Positions 49,127 through 58,528 of a DNA stretch of 64,000 nucleotides are shown piece by piece. Below the pieces are notes generated by a model. That model was given only the letters and a program-made list of their open reading frames with translations. It was not told the origin of the DNA and searched no databases. Every line of letters starts with the position of its first letter. Positions within the stretch are counted from its first letter, which is position 1. Source of the DNA: Lactococcus garvieae (GTDB lineage: Bacteria; Bacillota; Bacilli; Lactobacillales; Streptococcaceae); the NCBI RefSeq assembly GCF_016027715.1, contig NZ_CP065691.1, forward strand, positions 620,001 to 684,000, in the 5' to 3' direction. The translations under genes were made by a program, and so were the position numbers.

Positions 49127-52069
49127 TTGAGAATAAAGAAACAAGAAGCAGTAAATCGCACTATTGAAAAATTCACCGTGAACATCAGAAAGGTAAAGCA
49201 AGGAAGTTCATTAAAAAGAATTTTAAGACAAGAAATTTTTAAAATCCCACTCTATATAATGACTTTCCTTTTTCTTACTCTGAGTTCTCATTCACCCCTA
49301 AACTCTTTATTTCCTGAACCAACCCCCATCTCTGCTAAAGCGGCTATTACTCAGCAAACAGATGGGGCAGGCGTCACTTGGAATGTTATTACTACAGGTA
49401 ATGATATCAACACCTTAATTACAACAGCTCTACCTGGCTCCACACTGAATATCAAGGCTGCCAACGATCTAACATTGGGACTTACAGCAGTAATACCTAT
49501 AAATGTTACTTTAGTATTTGATATGGGTGGTCACGCATTATACAACTCTGGCACTGCAGTCATTACCCCTAGTGTGGGAAATAATATCACTTTTCAAAAC
49601 GAGAATGTGGTTTCCACAGGCACTACCAATTCTAGAACAGTACCAAGTCCTCTTGGGATAGGAACTATAACAGGTGTCTATAACTATTACTATGGTCTCT
49701 TTAGTTCCAGTAATATATCTAATGTCACTTTGACTTATAAAAATGTAGTGCAAGACCTGCGAACAATAACAAACTGGGGGACAGGCGGACAACCTTTTTA
49801 TAATATTGGTAGTTCAGTGAATTTTTCTGGAACAAATTATTTTAACTATAATTCAGGACAAGAATTTATGGAAGGGACAGGGATAAATGTGCTGGATGGT
49901 ACCACAACGATTGTGCATGGGTCTGGAGGAAATGCTCCACTGTGGGCGCAATCTGCAGTTTCTATCAGTATCGCCTCAGGTGCGACTTTAGACTTCACAG
50001 GGAGCTCCACAGGCCGTGGGTTTATATATTTAGATAATAATCCTACTTTTACTATAAATAATAATGGTACTTTAAGATTAAGCATGGCTGGCCCAACCAG
50101 TAATAATTTTTATAGTAATACGGCGATGTCTGCCATTACGATGAATTATGGAACAAACTCCAGCAGCACGATTACCGCGCCTGGATTCTTTGACTACAAT
50201 GCAACAAGTGGTGCTTTTAAAACAACAATTGGTCAAGGGGCAACTTTTGACTACAGCACAGGAAATACTACCAATACCTTTACTGGTAGTCCAGCAGCAA
50301 CAGATAGCTTTACTTTGAATTCCTCTAAGCACGTAAGATTTAATACCAGCAAAACTTCTGGTGGAAGTATATTAGGAACAGATGCAAGCGCCATGCCCTT
50401 TCTCTTAAATGCAAGTGCACCAGCGGCTTATGCTATTAATGGCTACAATAGTTCAGCAGTTTCAACAATAACTGCAAGTTCCACAGTTGGTGCTTACGGA
50501 GTAACAGGCACATTTCACAGTAATCTGGCTGATTTGAACAAACTTGTAGGACAAAAGATTCCAACAGCTTCAGAAATCACTACTTACCAAAATGCAGCAC
50601 AACTTGAGTTTAATTTGGTCTCACCCGCTCAAGCTAATTTTACTTATGCTTGGGCTGCAAATGTCCCTGGACAAAATAGTGTAGCCGGTACGTTGCTCGG
50701 TCAACTCCCCGCGCGTGTAACACAGCAAGGAAATGTAGGATCTGCTTTGCCAGCCCCCAGTCTACCAGCAGCACCTACTGGTTATTATATCTCTGGCTAT
50801 AAAGCCCCTAATGGCACGATTTATAGTACTCTTTCTGCAGCCTTAGCTTCTGTAAACAATGTATTTGGGTCAAGTTCAAACACTGCCTCACCAGATATTT
50901 ATACCCCCTCTACGAATGACTTTCAGGTTATTCTTAGTGCCCAGACACAAACCTTTTATATGAATTTTGGTTATCTGTTCATGAATTTTGGGAATGTTCC
51001 GAGCTTTCCTGCTAGTCCCTATGCTCAGTCGGGTCTGACAGGAGCGCCACTGGTTACCACTGGTTTAGCTACGGTAACTAATGGTTATCATTATTCAGCA
51101 GCAGTGAGCAGCAAAGGAACTTCTTGGGTGGATACCGCCAATCCCGAAACAGGAGCAGCGAATACACCGACACCTTATTATGCTAATATTAATGCAGCAC
51201 TAGTTGCTGCAATTACTCAACAAAACGGGGGGATGTATTTTGGGACAACATCTTTAGCGAGTCCACCAACGATAAATATTCAAGGTGCCTACGATAATAA
51301 CGTGATGGTGATGCTCACTGCAAATGCAGAAACTGCAAATTATACCTATGCTTGGGCAAATAACACGCCTGGTTATAATGGCAATCCAGGAAAAACCTTT
51401 GGAAATCTTCCCCTAGCAGCCACTTCAAAAGGCGGTTTCGGTGATACAATCTCTAGAAATACAGCCGGAGTAAACAGTCCAGGAAATACCTATTCAACTT
51501 TTGTAGCTCCGCCCTCAGATATGAGTTTAGCAGGTTACACGGTGACCATACAGGCTCCTAATGGTATCACCTATACGTCAGATCCAAATGCGGTTTCTAG
51601 TACAAACTTGGTCAAGTCTGCCACGCCAATCGCTGCGGCTACTCAAGCCAATGTCTTCAAGGATGGGGCAGCGGCGAACAACTTTATAATCACTTATATA
51701 CCAGTTGCTAATAAAGTAACTTGGCACTATACTTTTGATTCCAGTGTTTCAAATCCCCCAAGTACTCCAGCTGATATTGTTCAGCCAGGGATTCTGACAG
51801 GCGCACCACTTATAAACCCAAATGCGTCTTCGCCTAATGGCTATTTTATAGAAGGATATCAATATCCCGGCGATACTAAAATATATCGTACGCTTACAGA
51901 ACTACAAACCGTGCATAGCTCTGGGACAAGCGATATTACCATTAGTATTGTTTTAGCTAAAAATTTTGTTTTACCTTATACAGGAGGTAATGGGCTTCTC
52001 GGGATAATTCTTTCCTCAAGTATTTTGGCTATCCTTGCTTTAGTCGTTTATTTTTACAAAAGAAATTAA
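49127..52069 (+). CDS. Large LPxTG surface adhesin, likely pilus tip
   Basis: 980 aa, TTG start at 49127 after GAAGGTGA; an ATG at 49111 is in another frame and stops early. A long basic N-terminus (~40 residues) precedes a signal helix (~43-60), as in YSIRK-like long signals. Residues ~80-420 resemble the pectate-lyase-like beta-helix adhesive domain of lactic acid bacteria (VTWNVITTGNDINTLI, LVFDMGGHALYN). Then four degenerate ~120-residue repeats, two with TYAWA-x-N-x-PG, and a final LPYTGG wall signal with helix and KRN. Rich in Asn, Thr, Ser and Ala. Terminator at 52090-52122. Confidence 0.82.
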   Translation: MRIKKQEAVNRTIEKFTVNIRKVKQGSSLKRILRQEIFKIPLYIMTFLFLTLSSHSPLNSLFPEPTPISAKAAITQQTDGAGVTWNVITTGNDINTLITTALPGSTLNIKAANDLTLGLTAVIPINVTLVFDMGGHALYNSGTAVITPSVGNNITFQNENVVSTGTTNSRTVPSPLGIGTITGVYNYYYGLFSSSNISNVTLTYKNVVQDLRTITNWGTGGQPFYNIGSSVNFSGTNYFNYNSGQEFMEGTGINVLDGTTTIVHGSGGNAPLWAQSAVSISIASGATLDFTGSSTGRGFIYLDNNPTFTINNNGTLRLSMAGPTSNNFYSNTAMSAITMNYGTNSSSTITAPGFFDYNATSGAFKTTIGQGATFDYSTGNTTNTFTGSPAATDSFTLNSSKHVRFNTSKTSGGSILGTDASAMPFLLNASAPAAYAINGYNSSAVSTITASSTVGAYGVTGTFHSNLADLNKLVGQKIPTASEITTYQNAAQLEFNLVSPAQANFTYAWAANVPGQNSVAGTLLGQLPARVTQQGNVGSALPAPSLPAAPTGYYISGYKAPNGTIYSTLSAALASVNNVFGSSSNTASPDIYTPSTNDFQVILSAQTQTFYMNFGYLFMNFGNVPSFPASPYAQSGLTGAPLVTTGLATVTNGYHYSAAVSSKGTSWVDTANPETGAANTPTPYYANINAALVAAITQQNGGMYFGTTSLASPPTINIQGAYDNNVMVMLTANAETANYTYAWANNTPGYNGNPGKTFGNLPLAATSKGGFGDTISRNTAGVNSPGNTYSTFVAPPSDMSLAGYTVTIQAPNGITYTSDPNAVSSTNLVKSATPIAAATQANVFKDGAAANNFIITYIPVANKVTWHYTFDSSVSNPPSTPADIVQPGILTGAPLINPNASSPNGYFIEGYQYPGDTKIYRTLTELQTVHSSGTSDITISIVLAKNFVLPYTGGNGLLGIILSSSILAILALVVYFYKRN

Positions 52070-52089
52070 ACGAAAAAGATGAATATTTC

Positions 52090-52122
52090 AAAAATCCGCA
52101 CAATCTATAGGTGTGGATTTTA
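52090..52122 (+). terminator. Terminator of the pilus operon
   Basis: AAAATCCGCAC pairs with GTGTGGATTTT (one G-U). Confidence 0.7.
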
Positions 52123-52162
52123 TATTGCAAAGAAGTAGATAAGTGTATTTGTGAACAGATAT

Positions 52163-52171
52163 TGGTATAAT
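52163..52171 (+). promoter_or_regulatory. Extended -10 promoter directly before proB
   Basis: TGGTATAAT at 52163-52171 ends eight bases before the ATG at 52180. Confidence 0.6.
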
Positions 52172-52179
52172 TAAAAATT

Positions 52180-52986
52180 ATGACAAGAAAAAATATTTTG
52201 AAAGCTCATCGAATCGTGGTTAAAATTGGAACGAGTTCGTTGATTCTGCCGAATGGAAAAATAAATTTATCGAATATTGATGAACTGGCCTTTGTGTTAT
52301 CTGATATTAATAACAGGGGTTACGAAGTAATTTTAGTGACTTCTGGTGCAGTCGGAGTAGGTCTAAATGTCCTTGGCATGGAAGAACGTCCGAAAGATAT
52401 CGCTCAGCAACAAGCACTTGCTAGTATTGGCCAAGTTGAACTAATGAGTCTTTATACACAGATGTTCCGTCGCTACTCACAGAAAGTTTCTCAGTTGCTT
52501 TTAACACGGGATGTTACTGATTTTCCTATAAGTTCTGAGAATGCCGAGAACGCACTGAACGCTCTACTCTCTCTAGATATTATTCCTATTATTAATGAAA
52601 ATGATGCTATCGCTGTAGAAGAAATGGATCATCAAACAAAGTTTGGAGATAATGACAAGCTTGGAGCGATTGTTTCTAAACTCATAGATGCGGACTTACT
52701 AATCATGTTGTCTGATATTGATGGTCTTTTTGATAAAAACCCCAATATTTATGATGATGCAGAAATTTTTAAAGAAGTACACGAGATTACGGATGAGTTG
52801 CGACAAATGGCAGGAGGCGCAGGAAGTCGTTTTGGTACGGGTGGGATGACTTCAAAGCTTGATGCAGCGCAGATTTTATTCGAAAATAGTCAAGAAATGG
52901 TTCTAACGAATGGTAAAAGAATTCGAGACATTCACGACATTATTAAAGGGCAGGAAATCGGTACTTATTTTTACCAAAAACTATGA
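52180..52986 (+). CDS. proB: Glutamate 5-kinase
   Basis: 268 aa. KIGTSSLIL at the N-terminus, LVTSGAVGVGLNVLG, INENDAIAVEE, FGDNDKLGAIVSKLIDADLLIMLSDIDGLF and GTGGMTSKLDAAQI are the amino-acid-kinase signatures of ProB. It lacks the C-terminal PUA domain, as in streptococci and lactococci. Phosphorylates glutamate in the first step to proline. No SD; the promoter lies so close that the transcript probably starts at or near the ATG. proA follows after 18 bases; proC is not in the window. Confidence 0.95.
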   Translation: MTRKNILKAHRIVVKIGTSSLILPNGKINLSNIDELAFVLSDINNRGYEVILVTSGAVGVGLNVLGMEERPKDIAQQQALASIGQVELMSLYTQMFRRYSQKVSQLLLTRDVTDFPISSENAENALNALLSLDIIPIINENDAIAVEEMDHQTKFGDNDKLGAIVSKLIDADLLIMLSDIDGLFDKNPNIYDDAEIFKEVHEITDELRQMAGGAGSRFGTGGMTSKLDAAQILFENSQEMVLTNGKRIRDIHDIIKGQEIGTYFYQKL

Positions 52987-53004
52987 GAAAGAAGTGGAAA
53001 TATT

Positions 53005-54261
53005 ATGATTGAAGAATTAGGAATAAAGATTAAATCAGCAAGTAAAGAAATTTCAAAATTATCATCGACAACTAAAAATACTTTTTTACTAAAATTAGCA
53101 GATTCTCTTGAGCAAAATACCGACAGAGTTATCTCTGAAAATAATCGAGATCTAGCTAAAGCTAAAGAACATGGTATTTCTGAGATTATGGTAGACCGTC
53201 TACGTCTATCAGCAAACAGAATTTCCGATATGGCATTAGGACTACGACAAATTGCTGAATTACCTGATCCAGTTGGACAAGTGCTGCAAGGCTTCACTAA
53301 TCTTGATGGACTTAAGATTTTGCAAAAAAGAGTACCAATAGGTACCGTTGGGATGATTTTTGAAAGCCGCCCGAATGTAACGGTTGATGCTTTTTCGCTG
53401 TGCTTTAAAACGGGAAATACTGTTTTATTAAGAGGAGGTTCAGATGCACTTTTCTCTAATATGATTTTGGTTGAGATCATTAAGGAATGCTTGTTGGAAC
53501 AAGGTATTAATGAAAGTGCCGTTGAGCTTTTGTCTGATACGAGCCATGCGGAAGCAGAAAAAATGATGCAAGCAGACGAGTACTTAGATGTGCTCATTCC
53601 TCGTGGTTCAGCTCGACTGATTAATAGGGTCAAGGAAAAAGCAACTGTTCCTGTGATTGAAACTGGTGTAGGAAATTGTACAATTTTTGTCGATGAAACT
53701 GCAGACTTAGATATGGCAGTTAAAATAGTAGTCAATGCCAAAACCCAGCGACCAAGTGTCTGTAACGCAGCAGAAAGCTTAGTCGTACATACTAAGATTG
53801 CTGCTGAATTTTTACCACAGTTAGATAAAGAGTTGAGAAAAGTACATGAAGTTGAATTTAGAGCAGACAAAACTGCTTTAAAAATCTTCCAAGATCATGC
53901 TGTACATTCAGCCGTTGCAGCAGGTATTGAAGATTTTGGAACAGAGTATCTTGATTACATTATGTCTGTGAAGACTGTGAACGACATAGATGAAGCTATT
54001 GAACATATCAACCGTTATTCAAGCCGTCATTCTGAAAGTATTGTAACTCACGATTATTTTAACGCTCAAAAATTTCAAGATGAGATTGATGCCGCAGCAG
54101 TATATGTGAATGCCTCTACACGTTTTACAGATGGTTTTGTTTTTGGCTTAGGTGCGGAAATTGGGATTTCAACTCAAAAACTTCATGCTAGAGGTCCTAT
54201 GGGACTAGAAGCGCTCACTTCAACAAAATATTTAATTGATGGCAATGGACAAATCCGTTAA
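53005..54261 (+). CDS. proA: Gamma-glutamyl phosphate reductase
   Basis: 418 aa, full length. [44 protein letters not shown] and the catalytic Cys in [10 protein letters not shown] (~residue 253), aldehyde-dehydrogenase fold. Reduces glutamyl-5-phosphate with NADPH. Second gene of proBA. SD is AAGTGGA-like and weak. Ends in a terminator at 54277-54304. Confidence 0.96.
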   Translation: MIEELGIKIKSASKEISKLSSTTKNTFLLKLADSLEQNTDRVISENNRDLAKAKEHGISEIMVDRLRLSANRISDMALGLRQIAELPDPVGQVLQGFTNLDGLKILQKRVPIGTVGMIFESRPNVTVDAFSLCFKTGNTVLLRGGSDALFSNMILVEIIKECLLEQGINESAVELLSDTSHAEAEKMMQADEYLDVLIPRGSARLINRVKEKATVPVIETGVGNCTIFVDETADLDMAVKIVVNAKTQRPSVCNAAESLVVHTKIAAEFLPQLDKELRKVHEVEFRADKTALKIFQDHAVHSAVAAGIEDFGTEYLDYIMSVKTVNDIDEAIEHINRYSSRHSESIVTHDYFNAQKFQDEIDAAAVYVNASTRFTDGFVFGLGAEIGISTQKLHARGPMGLEALTSTKYLIDGNGQIR

Positions 54262-54276
54262 TTTTCTTAATCAAAA

Positions 54277-54304
54277 GACAATCCTATGAGATTGTTTTTT
54301 TTTT
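54277..54304 (+). terminator. Terminator of proBA
   Basis: ACAATC and GATTGT stem around CTATGA, followed by a T10 run. Confidence 0.75.
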
Positions 54305-54414
54305 ATTACAAAAATGTAAGGGTAGTGAAAGGGAGAAGGTATAGAATATAAATAACTTATAAGTGAAAGAGAAAAGTGTTATTTTGTCGAAGTACTAAGA
54401 AAGCCTTGTGGATC

Positions 54415-55344
54415 ATGAAAAAATACAAACATCAAAGAAGAAAAATACTCAATATACCCTTAATTATTTTACTGAGTACTTTGATTGGAGCAATTATGTT
54501 TATATTGGTTTATCAAAGAATGAAAGTCAGTCCGGGAACCCCCGAAATGCGCGTTATTGTGAAGAGTCCCGAAAAGTTAAAAGCAGAGTTAAAGATATTT
54601 CCCACGCTTTTTATTACTGGATCCAGTGGCACTCCTAAAAATAACATACAGCATTTGGTTAAATCGATTACAGCTGATAGGAATAACCCAGCAAAAACAG
54701 GTTTGACGATTATAGTAAACACCAGAGACAAATATAAAGTGAGTGTCTCTGGAAAAGTTGAAAAAGAGAATAAATTTCCGACGATTATCGTTGGCATGGA
54801 TAAAGGTACAAATGACCACGAGATTTACCAGTACACTATAAAAGCTGTAATGGAGTATTTAGTCTCTCATTATAATATCCCTTGGTACAATATTTTAGGT
54901 TACTCTTCCGCTGGAGGTGGCGCAATGCGATATCTCATTAATTATTCTCAAGATAAAAATTTACCTCCTGTAAAAAAATTTATCGCTCTAGATGGCGAAT
55001 TCAATAGAAAGGGGAAATTAAAAGCAAATGAGACTATGGAAAATGTCTACCAAGATGGCCCCATAAATAAAAGTGTCGACTATCGCTATTTTCAAGATAA
55101 TTATAAAAAAATAGATAAGAATATAGAAGTTGCATTAATGGGCTTAGATGTTCCTAGTGGAGCACAATTTGACGGCGTTCTTCCTTGGTCAGATTTGTTT
55201 TCTGTTTATAACTTATTCAACAAAAATGGTAATAAGACAGAACGTTTTACTTTGAGCAATGCTAGAGGAGAAAATTATTCTCATGGTACTGTTTGGAAGA
55301 TGCCCAAAGTACAACATTTTATTGAAAAATACTTTTACCAATAA
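54415..55344 (+). CDS. Alpha/beta hydrolase, DUF915 type, membrane-anchored
   Basis: 309 aa from the ATG at 54415; a GTG at 54376 extends it by 13 residues and neither has a strong SD. One N-terminal helix (residues ~14-33), then an extracellular hydrolase domain: PTLFITGSSGTPKNNIQHLVKS with the oxyanion region, nucleophile Ser in LGYSSAGGGAMRYL, and a late His in YSHGTVWK. The elements match the DUF915 family of lactic acid bacteria. Substrate unknown. It lies just before the dlt operon but is not evidently part of it. Confidence 0.8.
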   Translation: MKKYKHQRRKILNIPLIILLSTLIGAIMFILVYQRMKVSPGTPEMRVIVKSPEKLKAELKIFPTLFITGSSGTPKNNIQHLVKSITADRNNPAKTGLTIIVNTRDKYKVSVSGKVEKENKFPTIIVGMDKGTNDHEIYQYTIKAVMEYLVSHYNIPWYNILGYSSAGGGAMRYLINYSQDKNLPPVKKFIALDGEFNRKGKLKANETMENVYQDGPINKSVDYRYFQDNYKKIDKNIEVALMGLDVPSGAQFDGVLPWSDLFSVYNLFNKNGNKTERFTLSNARGENYSHGTVWKMPKVQHFIEKYFYQ

Positions 55345-55397
55345 GCTTACCAAAGTGTAAGATTATTGATTGATTATTTATAGTAAAATTTAAAATT

Positions 55398-55532
55398 ATG
55401 AATGTTAAATATAAAGAACTATTAATTTTTTTAGGAAAAACATTTTTTTATCTTGTAGTCATTTTAGTTCTCCTTTATCTTTACTCTTACAGTAAGACCG
55501 GTGGAGCACACTTTATCTATAATGAATTTTAG
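55398..55532 (+). CDS. dltX: DltX, teichoic acid D-alanylation small protein
   Basis: 44 aa, ATG 55398 to TAG 55530-55532: one hydrophobic helix (about residues 12-31) and the C-terminal FIYNEF, the hallmark of DltX. It sits 12 bases before dltA, its usual position. DltX is required with DltABCD for D-alanine transfer to teichoic acid. No SD is visible and the upstream DNA is AT-rich, with TAAAAT at 55384-55389 only eight bases before the ATG. Confidence 0.9.
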   Translation: MNVKYKELLIFLGKTFFYLVVILVLLYLYSYSKTGGAHFIYNEF

Positions 55533-55544
55533 AAGGGAGAGTCT

Positions 55545-57047
55545 ATGAATATTCTTCAAAATATTTTATCAGTGGCAAAGAAACAGCCAGAACACTTTGC
55601 TATTTTGGAGTGTGAAGCTAACTATACTTATCATCAGCTACTTGATGCAGCATTCCAAGTTGCTACAAAAATAAATAAGCTCCCCGTATCACAACGGCCT
55701 ATTCTTATTTTTGGAAAAAATGGTTTCTTGTCATTAGCTGCTATGCTTGGCGTTTCTCTTACAGGCCATGCTTACATACCAGTTGATGCACATACACCGT
55801 ATGCACGCACTCTGCTTATTAATCAAGCTTCACAGCCTTCTATAGTGATTACGACAGTAAGTCTTGATGAATCTTTTTCAAAACTTTTTGATAATACGAT
55901 AGATTTTACAGACTATGAGGAGAACAAAGATTTTAAACTCTCACAAATAGACTGTAAACAAGCTGTATCTGGTGATGATATAAATTATATTATCTACACT
56001 TCAGGTACGACTGGAATTCCTAAAGGTGTTTCAGTCACACATGATAATTTACTTACATTTACGCAGTGGATGAATACTGACTTTAGTTCGATTACTCATA
56101 ATCATATTTTGTCTCAAGCTTTATATAGTTTTGACTTATCTATTTTTAGTTTATATCCTAGTTTGACAAGTGGAGGGACATTAGTTTCTCTAAGCCGTGA
56201 AGAGACAAGCAACTTTAAGCTACTTTTTGAACGACTTAATTCAAGTGAAATCAATACATGGGTTTCCACTCCTTCCTTTGTTGAAATTTGTTTGCTTGAT
56301 CCATCATTTACAGCTGAAAATCATCAAACACTGCAGCAATTTATTTTCTGCGGTGAAGAATTGCCGCACAAAGTGGCAAAAAAACTTTTGGAAAGATTCC
56401 CTCAAGCTATCGTTTGGAATACTTATGGGCCAACTGAAACCACCGGCGCTGTTACAAGTATCCAAGTGACTCCCCAGCTCCTAAGCCATTATAATCGTGT
56501 CCCTATCGGGCTAGCAAAACCTGGAGTTGAAATTAAAATCATTGAAGATGAAATTATCATAACAGGAGATTCTGTTGCTAAAGGATATTTTGAAAACCCT
56601 GATAAAACAGCAGAATCTTTCTTCGAACTTCAGGGGAAATCAGCCTATCGTACAGGCGATTCAGGTTTCTTTGATGCGCATTCAGTTCTTAATTATAATG
56701 GACGTATCGATTTTCAAGTAAAATTTAATGGTTTTCGCATTGAACTTCAAGATATTGAAGCCCATTTACTGGAAATCGCTGAAATCGAAAAAGCATTGGT
56801 CATTCCCCAAAAAAATCAACAGGATAAGATTACAGGATTAGTTGCGGTTATTCACTCATCAGTGTGTTTTAGCAGCAAAGCAGAAGAACGTCATTTTAGT
56901 AAAACAATAAAAGCAAAACTCTCCAAGATGATTATGGATTATATGATACCCACAAAGTTTGTTTATCTTGACGAGTTTCCTCTTAATTCCAATGGTAAAA
57001 TTGATCGTAAACGGGTAACTGAGCAAATATTTGGAGGTGACGGCTAG
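55545..57047 (+). CDS. dltA: D-alanine--D-alanyl carrier protein ligase
   Basis: 500 aa, adenylate-forming family. Motif A3 YTSGTTGIPKGVSVTH near residue 150, NTYGPTETTGAV, YRTGDSGFF, GRIDFQVKFNGFRIEL and NGKIDRK with the catalytic Lys. Activates D-alanine with ATP and loads it on DltC. SD is AAGGGAG. Its TAG stop shares one base with the GTG of dltB. Confidence 0.96.
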   Translation: MNILQNILSVAKKQPEHFAILECEANYTYHQLLDAAFQVATKINKLPVSQRPILIFGKNGFLSLAAMLGVSLTGHAYIPVDAHTPYARTLLINQASQPSIVITTVSLDESFSKLFDNTIDFTDYEENKDFKLSQIDCKQAVSGDDINYIIYTSGTTGIPKGVSVTHDNLLTFTQWMNTDFSSITHNHILSQALYSFDLSIFSLYPSLTSGGTLVSLSREETSNFKLLFERLNSSEINTWVSTPSFVEICLLDPSFTAENHQTLQQFIFCGEELPHKVAKKLLERFPQAIVWNTYGPTETTGAVTSIQVTPQLLSHYNRVPIGLAKPGVEIKIIEDEIIITGDSVAKGYFENPDKTAESFFELQGKSAYRTGDSGFFDAHSVLNYNGRIDFQVKFNGFRIELQDIEAHLLEIAEIEKALVIPQKNQQDKITGLVAVIHSSVCFSSKAEERHFSKTIKAKLSKMIMDYMIPTKFVYLDEFPLNSNGKIDRKRVTEQIFGGDG

Positions 57048-58261
57048 TGGAACCTTATGGCACGCCTTTTTACTTCGTCATCTTAGGTTTAGCACTCATC
57101 CCACTCGTTATAGCGCATTCCTATGGAAAAAAATGGATGGGCTACCAAGTTTTTTTGACGGTTGCGTTTCTTTGGCTAACTTTTGGAGGTAAGCTTAGTC
57201 TTTGGACCCTCCTTGGATTTGGGATATTTGAAACAGTTTTAATTAAGCTCTATGAGAGTTATCGACGAAATTCTAATCAGACTTGGGTATTTGTTCTTGC
57301 CGTTTTGGCATCACTTTTCCCTTTGATTATTGTTAAAATAACCTCCCTTTTAGACCCGTTGCACCCTCAATCTGTATTAGGATTCTTAGGCATATCCTAT
57401 GTGACTTTTAAAACTGTAAGTCTGATATTGGAGTTGCGAGATGGTTTGATTAAAAAAGTTCCTCTAAAAGACTATTTTTACTTTTTATATTTTTTCCCAA
57501 CAATATCTTCTGGACCCATTGATCGCTTCAGACGTTTTCAAAAAGAATTGAGCGCACCTTTAACTGATCAGTATTCGGAGTATTTAGGAAAAGGAATTTT
57601 CTATATTTTCCAAGGCTTTCTCTATAATTTCATCATCTCTTATTTAATTTCTCACTATTTACTGCATGGTCTTGCTATTAAAGCGACTGTACATCCCAAT
57701 TTTTGGAATATGATGGGGAGTATGTATGCTTATGGATTTTATCTCTTTTTCAACTTTGCAGGTTACTCTCTCTTTGCTATGGGAGTTTCACTTATCATGG
57801 GTTATAAAATCCCCATCAACTTTAATAAACCCTTTCTTGCTAGAAATATCAATGATTTCTGGCAACGCTGGCACATTTCTCTGTCCTTTTGGTTTCGTGA
57901 CTTTGTGTTTATGCGCTTGGTGAAATGGATTATGGTAAAGAAATGGTCAAAAAATATGGTGAGCATATCGAATGTCGGCTATCTTGTAAATATGTTTATT
58001 ATGGGTTGCTGGCATGGTTTAACCTGGTATTATATTCTCTATGGAATTTACCATGCCTGCCTGATGATTATTTATGATGCTTGGAATAGAGCGAAAAAGA
58101 AACACAAATGGAACATTCCTGATAATAACGGGACACGAGCTTTAGCAGTATTCATAACCTTTAATGCTGTAATGTTTAGCTTTCTTATTTTTTCAGGAAT
58201 ACCAAACTATGCTATTATGTACGGACTAGAGGGTCCAGGAACCCCTTTACCTAACTTTTAA
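57047..58261 (+). CDS. dltB: DltB, MBOAT-family D-alanyl transferase
   Basis: 404 aa with about 11 hydrophobic helices. The MBOAT motif FWQRWHISLSFWFRDFVF and the catalytic His in GCWHGLTWYYILYG are present. DltB passes D-alanine from DltC across the membrane. GTG start at 57047 overlaps the dltA stop by one base, with GGAGG 12 bases upstream, so translation is coupled. Confidence 0.95.
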   Translation: MEPYGTPFYFVILGLALIPLVIAHSYGKKWMGYQVFLTVAFLWLTFGGKLSLWTLLGFGIFETVLIKLYESYRRNSNQTWVFVLAVLASLFPLIIVKITSLLDPLHPQSVLGFLGISYVTFKTVSLILELRDGLIKKVPLKDYFYFLYFFPTISSGPIDRFRRFQKELSAPLTDQYSEYLGKGIFYIFQGFLYNFIISYLISHYLLHGLAIKATVHPNFWNMMGSMYAYGFYLFFNFAGYSLFAMGVSLIMGYKIPINFNKPFLARNINDFWQRWHISLSFWFRDFVFMRLVKWIMVKKWSKNMVSISNVGYLVNMFIMGCWHGLTWYYILYGIYHACLMIIYDAWNRAKKKHKWNIPDNNGTRALAVFITFNAVMFSFLIFSGIPNYAIMYGLEGPGTPLPNF

Positions 58262-58285
58262 ATAATAAAATGAAAGAAGAAAACA

Positions 58286-58528
58286 ATGAAAAATGAAGTT
58301 TTAAATATAATAGAAGAAGTAACTGGAACAGACGAATTTCATGAAAATTTGGATATGGATCTATTTGAAGAGGGTATCTTAGATTCAATGAAGGCAATCA
58401 TGCTTATTGTTGAGTTGGAAAATGCGTTCAGTTTAAGTCTGCCACCATCAGAAATGGATCGTGAATTATGGAATACAGCAAATAAAATTGCAGAGCGTAT
58501 CAAGGAAAAAATGGATGAAGAAGGATAA
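58286..58528 (+). CDS. dltC: D-alanyl carrier protein
   Basis: 80 aa, acyl-carrier fold. The phosphopantetheine Ser is Ser34 in EEGILDSMKAI. Strongly acidic. Carries D-alanine as a thioester from DltA to DltB. SD is AAAGAAG. Overlaps dltD by 14 bases. Confidence 0.95.
   Translation: MKNEVLNIIEEVTGTDEFHENLDMDLFEEGILDSMKAIMLIVELENAFSLSLPPSEMDRELWNTANKIAERIKEKMDEEG

Noticed and set aside
45360-52069. Pilus cluster as a genomic island
   Set aside because: No transposase, integrase, tRNA gene or direct repeats were seen at the borders; codon use looks ordinary by eye.
58461-58514. Upstream ATG for DltD
   Set aside because: It lies within dltC coding sequence; MKKDKVLREL at 58515 matches normal DltD starts and position.
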